64,000 nt of DNA from Arthrobacter sp. YN (GTDB lineage Bacteria; Actinomycetota; Actinomycetes; Actinomycetales; Micrococcaceae), in NCBI RefSeq assembly GCF_002224285.1, contig NZ_CP022436.1, forward strand, positions 434,001 to 498,000, given 5' to 3'. A program made the position numbers and the translations under genes. Below, in pieces: positions 9,160 to 19,500 of the stretch (position 1 is its first letter; each line of letters begins with the position of its first letter). Under the pieces are notes generated by a model. It saw only the letters and a program-made list of their open reading frames with translations, ran no database searches and was not told the DNA's origin.

Positions 9160-10013
9160 GCCAAGAAGTGAAGGAGATTGCTGTGACTGATGTGTTGGAT
9201 GTTCCGGCTTCTGTTGGCTCGCATGTTGTGGGCGCCGTTTCGCGGCTCCGCGCCGAGAACGTGAGCCTCGGATATGCCGGCCGCGCGGTGTCTGAGGCGC
9301 TTGACGTGCGCATTCCCGATGGCGAGTTCACCGTCATTGTCGGGCCCAATGCCTGCGGAAAGTCGACGCTTTTGCGTGCGCTGTCCCGGCTGCTTGAGCC
9401 CAGTTCCGGTTCCGTGTTGTTGGATGGCAAGAGCATCTCCTCCTACGGGGCCAAGGAAGTTGCGCGACGGTTGGGGCTCTTGCCGCAGACCTCCATCGCC
9501 CCCGACGGAATCACCGTGGCAGACCTCGTTGCCCGCGGCCGATACCCACACCAGAAGTTGCTGCGCCAGTGGTCAGAGGCTGACGAAGCCGCCGTGGTTG
9601 CTGCCCTGGACGCCACCAACGTGACCTCGCTGTCCGGGCGTCTGGTGGACGAGCTCTCCGGTGGGCAGCGGCAACGCGTCTGGGTTGCCATGGTCCTGGC
9701 CCAGCAAACCCCGTTGCTCCTGCTGGACGAGCCCACCACGTTCCTGGATATCGCGCACCAGATTGAGCTGCTGGAACTGTTCCGGCGGCTCAACCGCGAA
9801 GGGAACACCCTGGTGGCCGTGCTGCACGACCTCAACCACGCCTGCCGCTACGCCACGCACCTCGTGGCCATGAAGGACGGGGCCGTGGTGGCCGAGGGGC
9901 GGCCGGCTGATGTCGTGACTGCTGAACTGGTGGAGCATGTGTTCGGCCTGCCGTGCATCGTGATCGATGATCCCGTGAGCCACACGCCGCTGGTGATCCC
10001 GCTGGGGGCGTGA
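9156..10013 (+). CDS. Ferric-siderophore ABC transporter ATP-binding protein
   Basis: About 285 residues, FecE/FepC type. Walker A GPNACGKST, signature LSGGQRQRVW, Walker B LLLLDEPTTFLD and a switch histidine in VLHDLNHA are all present. ATG 9156 overlaps the permease stop. A GTG at 9183 has a better ribosome site (AAGGAG, six bases upstream) and may be the real start, giving 276 residues. Last gene of the siderophore uptake operon. Confidence 0.93.
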   Translation: MSQEVKEIAVTDVLDVPASVGSHVVGAVSRLRAENVSLGYAGRAVSEALDVRIPDGEFTVIVGPNACGKSTLLRALSRLLEPSSGSVLLDGKSISSYGAKEVARRLGLLPQTSIAPDGITVADLVARGRYPHQKLLRQWSEADEAAVVAALDATNVTSLSGRLVDELSGGQRQRVWVAMVLAQQTPLLLLDEPTTFLDIAHQIELLELFRRLNREGNTLVAVLHDLNHACRYATHLVAMKDGAVVAEGRPADVVTAELVEHVFGLPCIVIDDPVSHTPLVIPLGA

Positions 10014-10027
10014 TGCACCTCGGCGGG

Positions 10028-10924
10028 CTATTCAGCCCCCAGCAACTCCTCCCGCCGCTGCTCGGTCTCCTCGCGCAGGGCCTGCACGACGGCGGCAACC
10101 GCGGGGCGGCGCATGGAGTCCGGGCGGAGGACCATCCAGTAGGGGAGCAGCTCCGCGAAATCCGATGGCAGCAGGCGCATCAAATCAGCGTGCCGGTCGG
10201 CCATGAAGCACGGCAGAAACCCGATGCCGGCCCCTGCCCTGGTGGCCTCGACATGCACGAACACGTTGGTGGAGCTCAGGCCGTCGCGCATGGTGGGGAC
10301 CAGCCGGCGGGGAGCATCCAGATCATCCACTTGGAGCATGGAATCCACAAAGTAGACCAACTGGTGCTGCGTGAGTTCCTCGATGCTTGACGGGGTGCCG
10401 TTGTCCTCCAGATAGGCACGGGACGCGTACATCCCCAGCCGGTATTCGCCCAGCCTGATCGCTTCGGCCCGGTGCACCTGCGGCGTCCCCACCACCACTT
10501 CGATATCCAGGCCGGAGCGTTGCTGCAACGCCCTTCGCGTCACCGTCACGATCTCCACGCTCAGCCCAGGGTGCTCCCTCCGCAAACGCGCCACCGCAGG
10601 GGCCGCGATATAGGCGCTGAAGCCATCGGTCGCGGTCATGCGTACGACGCCGGTGATAGGGTCGGGCGCGCGGTCGCTGGGTCCCAGCGCCCCCACCGCC
10701 GCCTCGATCCGCTCCGCGACCAGCACGGCTTCCGCGCCCAGCTCCGTCACCTCCCAACCGCCCGCGGCACGCGCGAGGATCCTGCCTCCCAGCGCCTTCT
10801 CCAGCGCCGCTATCCTGCGCGAAACGGTGGTGTGGTTGAGCCCCAAGGCTTGGGCCGCCGTCGTAAATTTTCCTGAACGTGAGACGGTCAGGAAAATGAG
10901 GAGGTCATCCGGGTTCGGCTTCAT
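10028..10924 (-). CDS. LysR-family transcriptional regulator
   Basis: 298 residues from ATG 10924. The N-terminal winged helix (LIFLTVSRSGKFTTAAQALG, then TVSRRIAALEKALG) is LysR type, followed by a substrate-binding domain. The frame is open 21 codons further upstream, but the LysR helix normally starts within a few residues of the N-terminus, so the later ATG is preferred. It is divergent from the MHS transporter/3-hydroxybutyrate dehydrogenase operon and is its probable regulator. A CACAAC/GTTGTG inverted pair (10969-10974 and 11008-11013) lies in the shared promoter gap. Confidence 0.88.
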   Translation of the reverse strand: MKPNPDDLLIFLTVSRSGKFTTAAQALGLNHTTVSRRIAALEKALGGRILARAAGGWEVTELGAEAVLVAERIEAAVGALGPSDRAPDPITGVVRMTATDGFSAYIAAPAVARLRREHPGLSVEIVTVTRRALQQRSGLDIEVVVGTPQVHRAEAIRLGEYRLGMYASRAYLEDNGTPSSIEELTQHQLVYFVDSMLQVDDLDAPRRLVPTMRDGLSSTNVFVHVEATRAGAGIGFLPCFMADRHADLMRLLPSDFAELLPYWMVLRPDSMRRPAVAAVVQALREETEQRREELLGAE

Positions 10925-11061
10925 ATCTGCAATTTTGCACACACAGGGTGCTGCTTTGGTCATTGAGACACAACAAATCTGCGGCAATACTCAGTGGAGC
11001 ATGTCGTGTTGTGGATCACATCACGTTCAAAAGGGTCAAAGAGGACACTGAGGAGATGGAT

Positions 11062-12444
11062 ATGAGCGTAGAGCAGCGCTCCGCATCAAAAGCAGGGAAG
11101 GGCGCCGGCGAAGGCTCCGGACTGAAGAAGATCGTCGCGGCCTCAATGGTGGGCACGGTGGTGGAGTGGTACGAGTTCTTCTTGTACGCCACGGCCGCCA
11201 CGCTGGTCTTCGGCAAGTACTTCTTCCCGAGCACCGGCAATGAACTGGACGGCATCATCCAGGCGTTCATCACCTACGCCGTCGGATTCGTTGCCCGCCC
11301 TCTCGGTGGCATCGTGTTCGGCCAGATCGGCGACAAGCTCGGCCGCAAGCCCACGCTGCAGTTGACCATCGTGATCGTGGGCGTCTCCACGTTCCTGATG
11401 GGCTGCCTCCCGGGCTTCATGGACATCGGGTACTGGGCTCCGGCCATGCTGGTGGCGCTCCGCTTTATCCAGGGCTTCGCGCTCGGCGGCGAATGGGGCG
11501 GCGCCGTTCTGTTGGTGGCTGAGCACAGCCCCAACAAGTCCCGCGGCTTCTGGTCATCGTGGCCACAGGCAGCAGTCCCGGTAGGTAACCTCCTGGCTAC
11601 GGCCGTCCTGTTCACCATGTCCACGGTCCTCAGCAGCGAAGCCTTCCTCGGCTGGGGCTGGCGCGTAGCGTTCTGGCTCTCCGCCGTGATCGTGTTCGTT
11701 GGCTACTACATCCGCACCCACGTCACCGAAGCCCCCATTTTCCTCGAAGCCAAGGCGCAGGTGGAGGAGTCCAAGGCCATCAGCTACGGTGTTGGCGAAG
11801 TCATCCGCAAGTACCCCAAGGGCATCCTTCAGGCCATGGGCCTCCGCTTCGCAGAGAACATCATGTACTACCTGGTGGTGAGCTTCGCGATCGTCTACCT
11901 CAAGAGCGTCCACAAGTACGACACCTCCTCGCTCCTGCTGGCACTCCTGATCGCCCACGTCATCCACTTCCTGGTCATCCCTCAGGTGGGGCGCCTGGTG
12001 GATTCGTGGGGACGCAAGCCCGTGTACCTGGTGGGCGCGATCGCCGGCGCAACCTGGCCGTTCTTCGCCTTCCCCATGTTCGATACCAAGAACGCCGTGA
12101 TCATTGTGCTCGCCGTAACCATCGGCCTCTGCCTGCACGCCTTCATGTACGCGGGGCAGCCGGCCATCATGTCCGAACTCTTCCCCACCCGCATGCGCTA
12201 CTCGGGTGTATCCCTGGGCTCGCAGGTCACCTCGATCTTTGCCGGCTCACTCGCGCCGCTGCTGGCAACCCAGTGGCTCAAGGACACTGGATCCTGGGTT
12301 CCCACAGCCATCTACCTGGTAGTCGCTTGCGCCGTCACCGTCGTGGCCGTTGTTTCGCTGAAGGAGACAAAGGGCATCGCGCTCCAGGAAGTCGACGAGG
12401 CCGACGCCATCCGCCACGGACTCACTACCGCCTCGAAAGGCTGA
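11062..12444 (+). CDS. MHS-family (metabolite:H+ symporter) MFS transporter
   Basis: 460 residues with about 12 membrane segments. The MHS signature (GTVVEWYEFFLYATAATLVF), the loop GQIGDKLGRKPTL and RFIQGFALGGEWGGAVLL are clear. Relatives carry shikimate, 2-oxoglutarate, proline/betaine or dicarboxylates. The start is ATG 11062, six bases after GAGGAG; an ATG at 11056 lies against that site. The 4-bp gap to 3-hydroxybutyrate dehydrogenase suggests that 3-hydroxybutyrate or a related acid is the cargo (inference). Confidence 0.9.
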   Translation: MSVEQRSASKAGKGAGEGSGLKKIVAASMVGTVVEWYEFFLYATAATLVFGKYFFPSTGNELDGIIQAFITYAVGFVARPLGGIVFGQIGDKLGRKPTLQLTIVIVGVSTFLMGCLPGFMDIGYWAPAMLVALRFIQGFALGGEWGGAVLLVAEHSPNKSRGFWSSWPQAAVPVGNLLATAVLFTMSTVLSSEAFLGWGWRVAFWLSAVIVFVGYYIRTHVTEAPIFLEAKAQVEESKAISYGVGEVIRKYPKGILQAMGLRFAENIMYYLVVSFAIVYLKSVHKYDTSSLLLALLIAHVIHFLVIPQVGRLVDSWGRKPVYLVGAIAGATWPFFAFPMFDTKNAVIIVLAVTIGLCLHAFMYAGQPAIMSELFPTRMRYSGVSLGSQVTSIFAGSLAPLLATQWLKDTGSWVPTAIYLVVACAVTVVAVVSLKETKGIALQEVDEADAIRHGLTTASKG

Positions 12445-12448
12445 TTCG

Positions 12449-13198
12449 ATGGACAACTCCTTGATCGGACGCAAAGCACTGGTGACCGGCGGGGCGAGCG
12501 GGATCGGGGCTGCCTGCGCCCGTGCGCTCGCCGCCCGCGGGGCGAAAGTCGTAGTGGCCGACGTCGATGCCTCCGGAGCTGCGGCGCTCGCCGACGAGCT
12601 GGGCGGCACAGCCTGGACGGTGGACCTACTGGATGTGGACGCCTTGGCCGCACTGAGCCTGGATTGCGACATCCTGGTCAACAACGCCGGCATCCAGAAG
12701 GTCGCGCCCATCGAGGAGTTCGAACCCGCGGAGTTCCGGCGGATCCTGGCTCTGATGCTGGAGGCGCCGTTCCTCCTCATCAGGGCCGCCCTCCCGCACA
12801 TGTACGCCAACGGGTTCGGCCGGATCATCAACATCTCGTCGGTCCACGGGCTCCGCGCCTCGGCGTACAAGAGTGCCTATGTCTCCGCCAAGCACGGCCT
12901 CGAAGGGCTCAGCAAAGTCACTGCCTTGGAAGGTGGCGAGCGCGGTGTCACCTCCAACTGCATCAATCCGGGCTATGTACGCACGCCCTTGGTGGAGAAG
13001 CAGATCGCCGATCAGGCCCGGCTCCACAGCATCCCCGAGGCCGAGGTCCTGGCCAAAGTGATGCTCACGGAGTCCGCGGTGAAACGGCTGGTGGAGGTGG
13101 AGGAGGTTGCGTCGTTGGCGGCGTGGATGGCCTCCGACGACGCCGGTATGGTCACCGGCGCGAGCTACACCATGGACGGTGGCTGGTCGGCCCGGTAG
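12449..13198 (+). CDS. bdhA: 3-hydroxybutyrate dehydrogenase (SDR family)
   Basis: 249 residues. Classical SDR features are the NAD-binding GGASGIG near residue 12, NNAGIQ, the catalytic serine in ISSVHG and YVSAK (Tyr/Lys pair). The stretches QKVAPIEEF, SVHGLRAS and NPGYVRTPLVEKQI are characteristic of 3-hydroxybutyrate dehydrogenases, which interconvert 3-hydroxybutyrate and acetoacetate with NAD+. It is co-transcribed with the MHS transporter. The acetoacetate formed could be handled by the scoAB/thiolase cluster at 57.5-60.1 kb. Confidence 0.85.
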   Translation: MDNSLIGRKALVTGGASGIGAACARALAARGAKVVVADVDASGAAALADELGGTAWTVDLLDVDALAALSLDCDILVNNAGIQKVAPIEEFEPAEFRRILALMLEAPFLLIRAALPHMYANGFGRIINISSVHGLRASAYKSAYVSAKHGLEGLSKVTALEGGERGVTSNCINPGYVRTPLVEKQIADQARLHSIPEAEVLAKVMLTESAVKRLVEVEEVASLAAWMASDDAGMVTGASYTMDGGWSAR

Positions 13199-13211
13199 CG
13201 CGCCTTGGGCG

Positions 13212-13589
13212 TTAACTTTGGCTGCCGATGATTTCCTCGGCGTTCTCGTAGGCCCAGGTGACCAGGGGGATAAGCAGTGCCGTGAGCTCGCGGCCGCGTT
13301 CAGTCAGGCTGTAGTCCACGCGCGGCGGGATGACGGGTTGTGCGTCGCGGCGTACAAGTCCGTCCCGTTCGAGCGTTTTCAGGGTTTGGGCCAGCATTTT
13401 TTCGCTGATGCCCTCAGCGCGTCGGCGCAGTTCGCTCCATCGCTGATCTCCCTCGGAAAGCGAAAGCATGATCAGCACTCCCCATTTGCTGGTGATGTGG
13501 TCCAGAACCGTTCGACTGGGGCAGCCGGCAGGGAAGACACCGTCCGCGACGCCGGCCGGGAGGGGAGCCAAGAGGGTACTTACTTTCAT
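13212..13589 (-). CDS. HxlR-family winged-helix regulator
   Basis: 125 residues with the HxlR core: DHITSKWGVLIMLSL, RWSELRRRAEGISEKMLAQT, LERDGLVRR and the wing VDYSLTERGREL. Members sense reactive electrophiles, aldehydes or quinones, often through cysteines. One cysteine lies in the N-terminal part (GCPSRTV). It is divergent from qorB, the same pairing as ytfH/ytfG (qorB) in enterobacteria, so it probably represses qorB and itself. Confidence 0.9.
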   Translation of the reverse strand: MKVSTLLAPLPAGVADGVFPAGCPSRTVLDHITSKWGVLIMLSLSEGDQRWSELRRRAEGISEKMLAQTLKTLERDGLVRRDAQPVIPPRVDYSLTERGRELTALLIPLVTWAYENAEEIIGSQS

Positions 13590-13592
13590 GTT

Positions 13593-13617
13593 AGTACCTT
13601 ACCTTAAAGTGCGTACT
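13593..13617. promoter_or_regulatory. Candidate HxlR operator between hxlR and qorB
   Basis: AGTAC (13593-13597) and GTACT (13613-13617) form an inverted pair two helical turns apart in the divergent promoter gap, and another GTAC occurs at 13576. HxlR operators often have this layout. Weak, by-eye evidence. Confidence 0.35.
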
Positions 13618-13695
13618 CTCTTTCGGGAAGTTATCTGCGGAAGGTGTGGTTGTGATCGATGACCGACCCCTTAACTTCCTTGAAAGGAACCAGTC

Positions 13696-14559
13696 ATGAG
13701 CATCGTCATTACCGGAGCAACAGGCCAGCTGGGCCGCCACGTCATAGAGGCCCTCCTCGAGCGCAATGTCCCCGCTGACAGCATTGTGGCCACCGGGCGC
13801 TCCATCGAAAAGCTGTCCGATTTTGTTGCCCGCGGCGTTCGCGCGGTTGCGATGGACTACGATGACGCTGCTTCAGTGGCCCAGGCGCTTAAGGGTGCCA
13901 CCAAGGTCCTTCTCATTTCGGGAACCGCCATCGGTCAGCGGGTAGAGCAGCACCGCACGGTCATCGAGGCAGCAAAGGCCGAGGGCGTGGAGCTTCTGGC
14001 CTACACCAGCATTGCCAACGCAGACACCACCCGCATGAAGCTGGCAGCAGAGCACCAGGCCACGGAATCCATCCTCAAAGAATCCGGCGTCCCCTTCGCG
14101 CTCCTTCGCAACAGCTGGTACTTCGAGAACTACACTGACCAGTTGCCGGGAACGCTGGCGCAGGGAGCACTTGCGGGCAGCGCCGGAAACGGCAAGGTTA
14201 GCGCCGCCTCCCGCGCAGACTACGCGCAAGCTGCGGCCGCGGTTCTGGTCGCGGACCACCAAGCCGGCAAGATCTACGAATTGGGCGGGGACGAGGCCTT
14301 TAGCTTGGATGAGCTGGCCGCCGAAATCAGCGTTGCATCAGGGAAGTCCATCGAATACCGGGACCTCCCGGCAGACCAGTACGCTGCTCTCCTGACGGGC
14401 GCAGGGGTACCGGAAGGCTTCGCGCAGATCCTGGCCGATACTGATCTGGGCCTTGGCCGCGGCGAACTGTTGGTCACCACGGGTGATCTCCGGAAACTGA
14501 TCGGGCGCCCGGCAACTGCCTTGTCCGAAGCCGTACGTTCCGCTGCTTCTGCCATCTGA
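13696..14559 (+). CDS. qorB: NAD(P)H:quinone oxidoreductase, QorB/NmrA-like SDR
   Basis: 287 residues. It opens with the atypical-SDR dinucleotide motif MSIVITGATGQLGRHV (residues 1-16) and has VELLAYTSIANADTT, SGVPFALLRNSWYFENY and a C-terminal GDLRKLIGRP typical of the QorB (YtfG) branch. These cytoplasmic enzymes reduce quinones with NADPH. A good ribosome site (GAAAGGA) precedes the ATG. The divergent HxlR regulator supports an electrophile- or quinone-response role. Confidence 0.85.
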   Translation: MSIVITGATGQLGRHVIEALLERNVPADSIVATGRSIEKLSDFVARGVRAVAMDYDDAASVAQALKGATKVLLISGTAIGQRVEQHRTVIEAAKAEGVELLAYTSIANADTTRMKLAAEHQATESILKESGVPFALLRNSWYFENYTDQLPGTLAQGALAGSAGNGKVSAASRADYAQAAAAVLVADHQAGKIYELGGDEAFSLDELAAEISVASGKSIEYRDLPADQYAALLTGAGVPEGFAQILADTDLGLGRGELLVTTGDLRKLIGRPATALSEAVRSAASAI

Positions 14560-14577
14560 GCCGAGCCCCCTCGCGAG

Positions 14578-14626
14578 ACTACAGTTAATGCCAATGTTCG
14601 GCATGAACATTGGCATTAACTGTAGT
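14578..14626. terminator. Perfect 22-bp inverted repeat between convergent genes
   Basis: The arms 14578-14599 and 14605-14626 are exact reverse complements, with a 5-base loop GGCAT. The stem is A+T-rich compared with its surroundings. It lies between the convergent qorB and APC permease genes, so a bidirectional terminator is the simplest reading, although there is no clear U-tract. Confidence 0.75.
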
Positions 14627-14640
14627 TTCGGCGCAGGGAA

Positions 14641-16077
14641 TCAGGCGGTCTCGTCCACCAGCTTTGCCCGGCGCAAGCCGCCCCCGCGGACCCACAGTTT
14701 GTAGGCCACGAACAGGAGGACCAGCCAGGTGCCGCCTACATACAGGGCTACCCGGGTGTCCTCGAAGACGCCGAGGATCACGATCACCATTGCCATAAAC
14801 GCCATGGTCAGGACGGACGCAGCCGGCCACAGCGGAGAACCGAATTCCGACGCCGGCAGCCCCTTGCGCTTGATCTCCCGCTTCATGGCCACGTGCGATG
14901 CCAGGATCATCACCCAAACCCAGACGGTGGCAAAGGTTGCGATCGACGCGATGAGCACAAAGACGTCTTCAGGAATCACGGCGTTCAGCACGACGCCAAT
15001 CAGCAGGATGCCGCCCATCATCACCACGGTCATCCAGGGAACCCCGTGCCGCGAGATCTTGCTGAAGCTCTTCGGCGCGTGACCCTGTTGAGCGAGTCCG
15101 AACAGGATGCGGCCGGCCCCAAAGATGTCGCTGTTGATAGCGGAGAGCGCGGCAGTGATGACCACAGCGTTGAGGATGTGCGGTGCGGCCGGGATGCCCA
15201 GGCCGTCGAAGATCTGCACGAACGGGCTGCCGCTGCTGCCGATTTCGTTCCACGGGAAGATGCTCATCAGCACACCCAACGTCAGTACGTAGAAGAGCAG
15301 CACGCGGACCGGCACGGTATTAACTGCCTGCGGGATGACCTTCTTGGGGTTGGTGGCTTCGCCCGCTGTAATGCCGATGGTTTCGATCCCGCCAAAGGCG
15401 AACATCACCACGGCGAATGCGGCCAGGAGCCCCTCGAAACCGTTCGGGAAGAAGCCGCCGTGATTCACCAGGTTCCCCAGTCCCGGTGCCACGCCACCGC
15501 CGTCGCCCGTTTGGAAGCCGAACACCACAATCGCTGCACCGCCCACGACCATGGCGATGATCGCCACCACCTTGATGAGCGAGAACCAGAACTCGAGTTC
15601 GCCGAACACCTTCACGCTGAGCAGGTTCATGGCGCCAAGGAACAGAATGATGGCCAAGACCCAGATCCATCTGTCCACCTGGGGGAACCAGAAACCCATA
15701 TAGATACTGAAAGCAGTGACATCGGCGATGGCCACAATGGCCATCTCGAACACGTACGTCCACCCGGTCACGAAACCCGCGAACGGTCCCAGATACTTGG
15801 ACGCGTACTGGCCAAAGGAGCCCGACACGGGGTGTCGGACGGCCATTTCGCCGAGTGCGCGCATCACCATGAACACGGCCGCGCCGCCGATGATGTAGGC
15901 CAGCAGGACGGCCGGGCCGGCTTTCTGAATCGCAGAAGCAGAGCCGTAGAAGAGGCCCGTACCGATTGCGGATCCGAGGGCCATGAAGCGGATGTGGCGG
16001 ACGTTCAGGCCTCGGCTGAGCGCCGTACCCGCGGCCTGGAGGACAGAGTTCTCCGCAGCCAGCTTGGTTTGTTGCAT
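14641..16077 (-). CDS. APC-family amino-acid permease (probable histidine permease)
   Basis: 478 residues with about 12 membrane segments of the APC superfamily amino-acid transporter (AAT) branch: [39 protein letters not shown] and [16 protein letters not shown]. Relatives take up proline, histidine or aromatic amino acids by H+ symport. The start is ATG 16077, preceded by AGAAGG; the longer open frame upstream lacks membrane character. It is divergent from the IclR regulator, and the hut-type operator lies between them. Histidine is therefore the likely substrate. Confidence 0.85.
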   Translation of the reverse strand: MQQTKLAAENSVLQAAGTALSRGLNVRHIRFMALGSAIGTGLFYGSASAIQKAGPAVLLAYIIGGAAVFMVMRALGEMAVRHPVSGSFGQYASKYLGPFAGFVTGWTYVFEMAIVAIADVTAFSIYMGFWFPQVDRWIWVLAIILFLGAMNLLSVKVFGELEFWFSLIKVVAIIAMVVGGAAIVVFGFQTGDGGGVAPGLGNLVNHGGFFPNGFEGLLAAFAVVMFAFGGIETIGITAGEATNPKKVIPQAVNTVPVRVLLFYVLTLGVLMSIFPWNEIGSSGSPFVQIFDGLGIPAAPHILNAVVITAALSAINSDIFGAGRILFGLAQQGHAPKSFSKISRHGVPWMTVVMMGGILLIGVVLNAVIPEDVFVLIASIATFATVWVWVMILASHVAMKREIKRKGLPASEFGSPLWPAASVLTMAFMAMVIVILGVFEDTRVALYVGGTWLVLLFVAYKLWVRGGGLRRAKLVDETA

Positions 16078-16211
16078 AGTAAAACCTTCTCGTCTTTGGG
16101 AGGGGATCGCTATCCAGCACATCACTTTTGGGCCTCTTGTGATCGGACTCACGGGGGTTTGGTGTCTTTGATCGCAGACACTGCTGCTGAGTGCCTTTGA
16201 TGGTAAGCAGA

Positions 16212-16227
16212 GTCTGGCATTCCAGAC
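16212..16227. promoter_or_regulatory. hut operator-like palindrome, copy 1 (APC permease/IclR gap)
   Basis: GTCTGGCATTCCAGAC is a 6-bp inverted repeat (GTCTGG, four bases, CCAGAC) in the divergent gap between the permease and the IclR gene. Related 16-mers occur upstream of hutU and hutG. It fits the motif TCTGwwATwCCAGA that I recall for the IclR-type HutR of Corynebacterium. Confidence 0.7.
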
Positions 16228-16339
16228 ATCGCAACGGCGTGGTGGTCTGGTGCGTGCCCTGCCAAGGGTGCACGCTTGAGTACGGGATACCGGACAGTCG
16301 TTTGGTTCGCTGGTCCCAAACCCCGAGCAGTGAGGAACC

Positions 16340-17146
16340 ATGACAACGTCGCCAGTGGCACCCGGCAAGGCCACTTCCAAAGTCCCTGCCGCCGAGAACA
16401 CCCTGCGGATCCTGAAGCTTCTGGCCTCGCGACGCGGCCCAATGGCGGCGTCAAACATTGCCACGGCACTGGGTCTGCCGCGATCCAGTGTTTACCACCT
16501 GCTGGGTGTGATGGAGGCCAACGGCTTCGTCCTGCACCTCCACGAAGAGCAGCGTTACGGGCTCGGCATCAGCGCCTTCGAACTCAGCTCGGCATACTCG
16601 CGCCAGGAGCCTTTGTCACGGCTTGGCCGGCCCATGCTCGCGTCACTGGTTGATGTGATCGGCGAGAGCGCGCACCTCGCGGTGCTCCATGGCCGCGACG
16701 TCCTCTACATCGTGGAGGAACGCGCCAAGAACCGCCCCAGCCTGGTGACCGACGTCGGGGTCCGCTTGCCCAGCCACCTCACCGCCTCAGGCCGCGCCAT
16801 CCTGGCCGCACTGCCAAAGTCGCAGGTCCGCGCGCTGTATCCGAACGCCGCTGCCTTCACTTCGCGGCATGAGGTGGAGTTCCCCATCATGAAATACTCC
16901 GCGTTGTCCTCTCACCTCGATCAGGTGCGGCAGCGTGGCTATGCCACGGAAAACGGCGAAATCACGCCGGGATTCGGCTCCATCGCCGCCGCGGTGACCG
17001 ACCACGTTGGATGGCCGACGGCGGCAGTCGCCGTCACGTTCTTGGAGGACAAGGTGCCGGCTGAGCAATGGCCGGTCCTCGCTGCCCGCATCCGGAAGGC
17101 GGCAGACGAACTGTCGGTCCGGATCCACGGCCGTCCTGGCAACTAA
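16340..17146 (+). CDS. hutR: IclR-family regulator of histidine utilisation
   Basis: 268 residues. The N-terminal winged helix ([40 protein letters not shown]) is followed by the IclR effector domain ([13 protein letters not shown], and [14 protein letters not shown]). The ATG follows TGAGGAACC. It is flanked by the amino-acid permease and hutU/hutH, and one operator-like 16-mer precedes the permease/IclR, hutU and hutG transcription units. That makes it the likely hut regulator, probably responding to histidine or urocanate. The symbol rests on this context. Confidence 0.85.
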   Translation: MTTSPVAPGKATSKVPAAENTLRILKLLASRRGPMAASNIATALGLPRSSVYHLLGVMEANGFVLHLHEEQRYGLGISAFELSSAYSRQEPLSRLGRPMLASLVDVIGESAHLAVLHGRDVLYIVEERAKNRPSLVTDVGVRLPSHLTASGRAILAALPKSQVRALYPNAAAFTSRHEVEFPIMKYSALSSHLDQVRQRGYATENGEITPGFGSIAAAVTDHVGWPTAAVAVTFLEDKVPAEQWPVLAARIRKAADELSVRIHGRPGN

Positions 17147-17177
17147 GAACTTGGGTCCATGACGTGCCCTCGTACTG

Positions 17178-17606
17178 TCATGCCGTATCGCTTTCGACGA
17201 GTTTTCGGAAAGTCTCCAACTCGCCTTTGAAGCTGCCCTTGTAGGACCCCATGGCGAATAGCCGCCCGAAGATTCCGGCGATAAATCCCTGGGTGACGAA
17301 AACTTGGTTGATGCGCGTGCCGTCGCCTTCGGCAGTGAAGGTCACGTCCGACTCGCCCTTCAATATCGCGTTGCCGAAACGGGTACGGATGTGCCAAGGC
17401 CGCTGGACGGCGAGGATTTCGGTGGGACTGGCCATCCGCCCGAACCACAGGGTGTAGCGGCTGCCGGGCTCATCAATCGAACCAACCAGGTCGCCCGCCC
17501 GGGTGACTCCGCCGATCCACTCGGGATACCGGTCAAGATCCGTCCAGGTCGCGAAAACCTGTTCGGGTGGTGCTGCCACAAGGGTCGATATACGGAACGT
17601 TGCCAT
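17178..17606 (-). CDS. SRPBCC (polyketide cyclase/START-like) family protein
   Basis: 142 residues: ISTLVAAPPEQVFATWTDLD at the N-terminus, RYPEWIGGV and a long C-terminal helix (YKGSFKGELETFRKLV). This is the helix-grip SRPBCC fold, which binds hydrophobic ligands in a deep pocket. No catalytic residue can be assigned. It is convergent with hutR and its 5' end points toward the hutU promoter. No evident link to histidine breakdown. Confidence 0.8.
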   Translation of the reverse strand: MATFRISTLVAAPPEQVFATWTDLDRYPEWIGGVTRAGDLVGSIDEPGSRYTLWFGRMASPTEILAVQRPWHIRTRFGNAILKGESDVTFTAEGDGTRINQVFVTQGFIAGIFGRLFAMGSYKGSFKGELETFRKLVESDTA

Positions 17607-17653
17607 GGGTCCAGCATGCGCTCATTGATGCTCAAATGCGAGAGGTTGAGTGG

Positions 17654-17669
17654 GTCTGTAATCCCGGAC
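17654..17669. promoter_or_regulatory. hut operator-like motif, copy 2 (hutU promoter)
   Basis: GTCTGTAATCCCGGAC, 12 of 16 positions identical to the copy at 16212 and 13 of 16 to the copy at 23762, about 100 bp upstream of hutU. Confidence 0.68.
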
Positions 17670-17768
17670 AGCACCACTCCAAAAGCCGTTCCCGCCGCGC
17701 GATAAAGGGGCTTTAGTAGAAGCAGAAGATCTTTCCAGCACACACTTCCCACTGACGAAGGAGCCACC

Positions 17769-19496
17769 ATGGCACCCGCCGATTTCACTACAGGAGCCCG
17801 CCCGGTCAAGGCTGCCCGGGGTACGGAGCTGACTGCTAAGTCCTGGCAGACGGAAGCACCCCTGCGCATGTTGATGAACAACCTCGACCCCGAGGTCGCC
17901 GAGCGTCCGGACGACCTGGTCGTCTACGGTGGCACCGGCCGCGCAGCGCGTTCCTGGGCCGCGTTCGATGCGATTACGCGGACCCTGGAAACCATGGAGA
18001 AGGATGAAACCCTTCTGGTGCAGTCGGGGAAGCCGGTGGGTGTGTTCCGCACGAATGAGTGGGCACCGCGGGTTTTGTTGGCGAACTCGAACCTGGTGGG
18101 GGATTGGGCGACGTGGCCCGAGTTCCGCCGGCTCGAGGCTGAGGGCCTGATGATGTACGGGCAGATGACGGCCGGGTCGTGGATTTACATCGGTACCCAG
18201 GGCATCCTGCAGGGTACATATGAGACGTTTGCCGCCGTGGGGAACAAGCTCGCCGCGGAGGGGCGCCACCCGGCACCGGCGGCAGCCGGTTCCACCGAAG
18301 GTCCGCTGGCGGGCACCCTGACATTGACCGGTGGTTGCGGCGGCATGGGCGGCGCCCAGCCGCTGGCTGTCACCCTGAACGACGGCGCGTGCCTGATTGT
18401 TGATGTGGACGAGTCCCGCCTGCGCCGGCGTGTGGGGAAACGGTACTTGGACGAGCTCGAAACCGATCTGGACACCGCGATCGCGAAGGTCCAGGCCGCG
18501 AAGGATGAGCGCCGCGGCTGGTCCGTCGGTTACGTGGGCAACGCCGCTGAGGTCTTCCCCGAACTGCTGCGCCGCCACAAGGCCGGCGAGGTGACGTTCG
18601 ATGTAGTCACGGACCAGACGTCCGCGCATGACCCGTTGTCCTACCTGCCCGAGGGCATCACCGTGGCCGAGTGGCACACCGAAGCCGAGGCTGATCCGGA
18701 CGGGTTCACCAAGAAGGCCCAGGCTTCCATGGCCCGCCACGTCCAGGCGATGGTGGAGTTCCAGGACGCCGGAGCTGAGGTCTTTGATTACGGAAACTCG
18801 ATCCGTGACGAGGCCCGGAAGGGTGGGTATGACCGTGCGTTCGAATTCCCAGGCTTCGTCCCGGCCTACATCCGCCCGTTGTTCTGCGAAGGCCTGGGTC
18901 CGTTCCGCTGGGTCGCGCTCTCGGGCGATCCGGAGGACATCCGCGTCACCGATGAAGCCATCAAGGAGCTGTTCCCGGAGAACAAGCACCTGCACAAGTG
19001 GATTGATGCCGCGGCCGAGCGGGTGGAGTTCGAGGGCCTGCCGGCACGTATTTGCTGGCTCGGGTACGGCGAACGCCACAAGGCTGGTCTGTTGTTCAAC
19101 CAGCTCGTCGCCGAGGGCAAGGTCAAGGCTCCGATCGTGATCGGCCGTGACCACCTGGACTCCGGTTCCGTGGCGTCCCCCTACCGGGAGACCGAGTCGA
19201 TGAAGGACGGCTCGGACGCGGTCGCTGACTGGCCGTTGCTGAACGCACTGACCGCTGCATCTTCGGGCGCGACCTGGGTGTCCATCCACCACGGTGGTGG
19301 TGTTGGTATTGGCCGGTCCATCCACACTGGCCAGGTTTCCGTGGCTGATGGCACTGAACTGGCAGCCCAGAAACTGGAACGGCTCCTGACCAACGACCCC
19401 GGCATGGGCGTCATCCGCCACGTCGACGCCGGCTACGACCGCGCCATCGACGTCGCCAACGAACGCGGCGTCCGCATCCCCATGAATGAGAACTAA
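17769..19496 (+). CDS. hutU: Urocanate hydratase
   Basis: 575 residues, full length for the family. It converts urocanate to imidazolone propionate with a tightly bound NAD+. Strong family blocks are [77 protein letters not shown] and [19 protein letters not shown]. The ATG follows GAAGGAG. It is the first gene of a hutU-hutH operon with a hut operator upstream; hutH starts 5 bp after the stop. Confidence 0.97.
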   Translation: MAPADFTTGARPVKAARGTELTAKSWQTEAPLRMLMNNLDPEVAERPDDLVVYGGTGRAARSWAAFDAITRTLETMEKDETLLVQSGKPVGVFRTNEWAPRVLLANSNLVGDWATWPEFRRLEAEGLMMYGQMTAGSWIYIGTQGILQGTYETFAAVGNKLAAEGRHPAPAAAGSTEGPLAGTLTLTGGCGGMGGAQPLAVTLNDGACLIVDVDESRLRRRVGKRYLDELETDLDTAIAKVQAAKDERRGWSVGYVGNAAEVFPELLRRHKAGEVTFDVVTDQTSAHDPLSYLPEGITVAEWHTEAEADPDGFTKKAQASMARHVQAMVEFQDAGAEVFDYGNSIRDEARKGGYDRAFEFPGFVPAYIRPLFCEGLGPFRWVALSGDPEDIRVTDEAIKELFPENKHLHKWIDAAAERVEFEGLPARICWLGYGERHKAGLLFNQLVAEGKVKAPIVIGRDHLDSGSVASPYRETESMKDGSDAVADWPLLNALTAASSGATWVSIHHGGGVGIGRSIHTGQVSVADGTELAAQKLERLLTNDPGMGVIRHVDAGYDRAIDVANERGVRIPMNEN

Positions 19497-19500
19497 GAAC

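Noticed and set aside
14893..16200. 435-codon open frame antisense to the amino-acid permease
   Set aside because: Charged, histidine-rich pseudo-protein without domain features, opposite an obvious membrane transporter.
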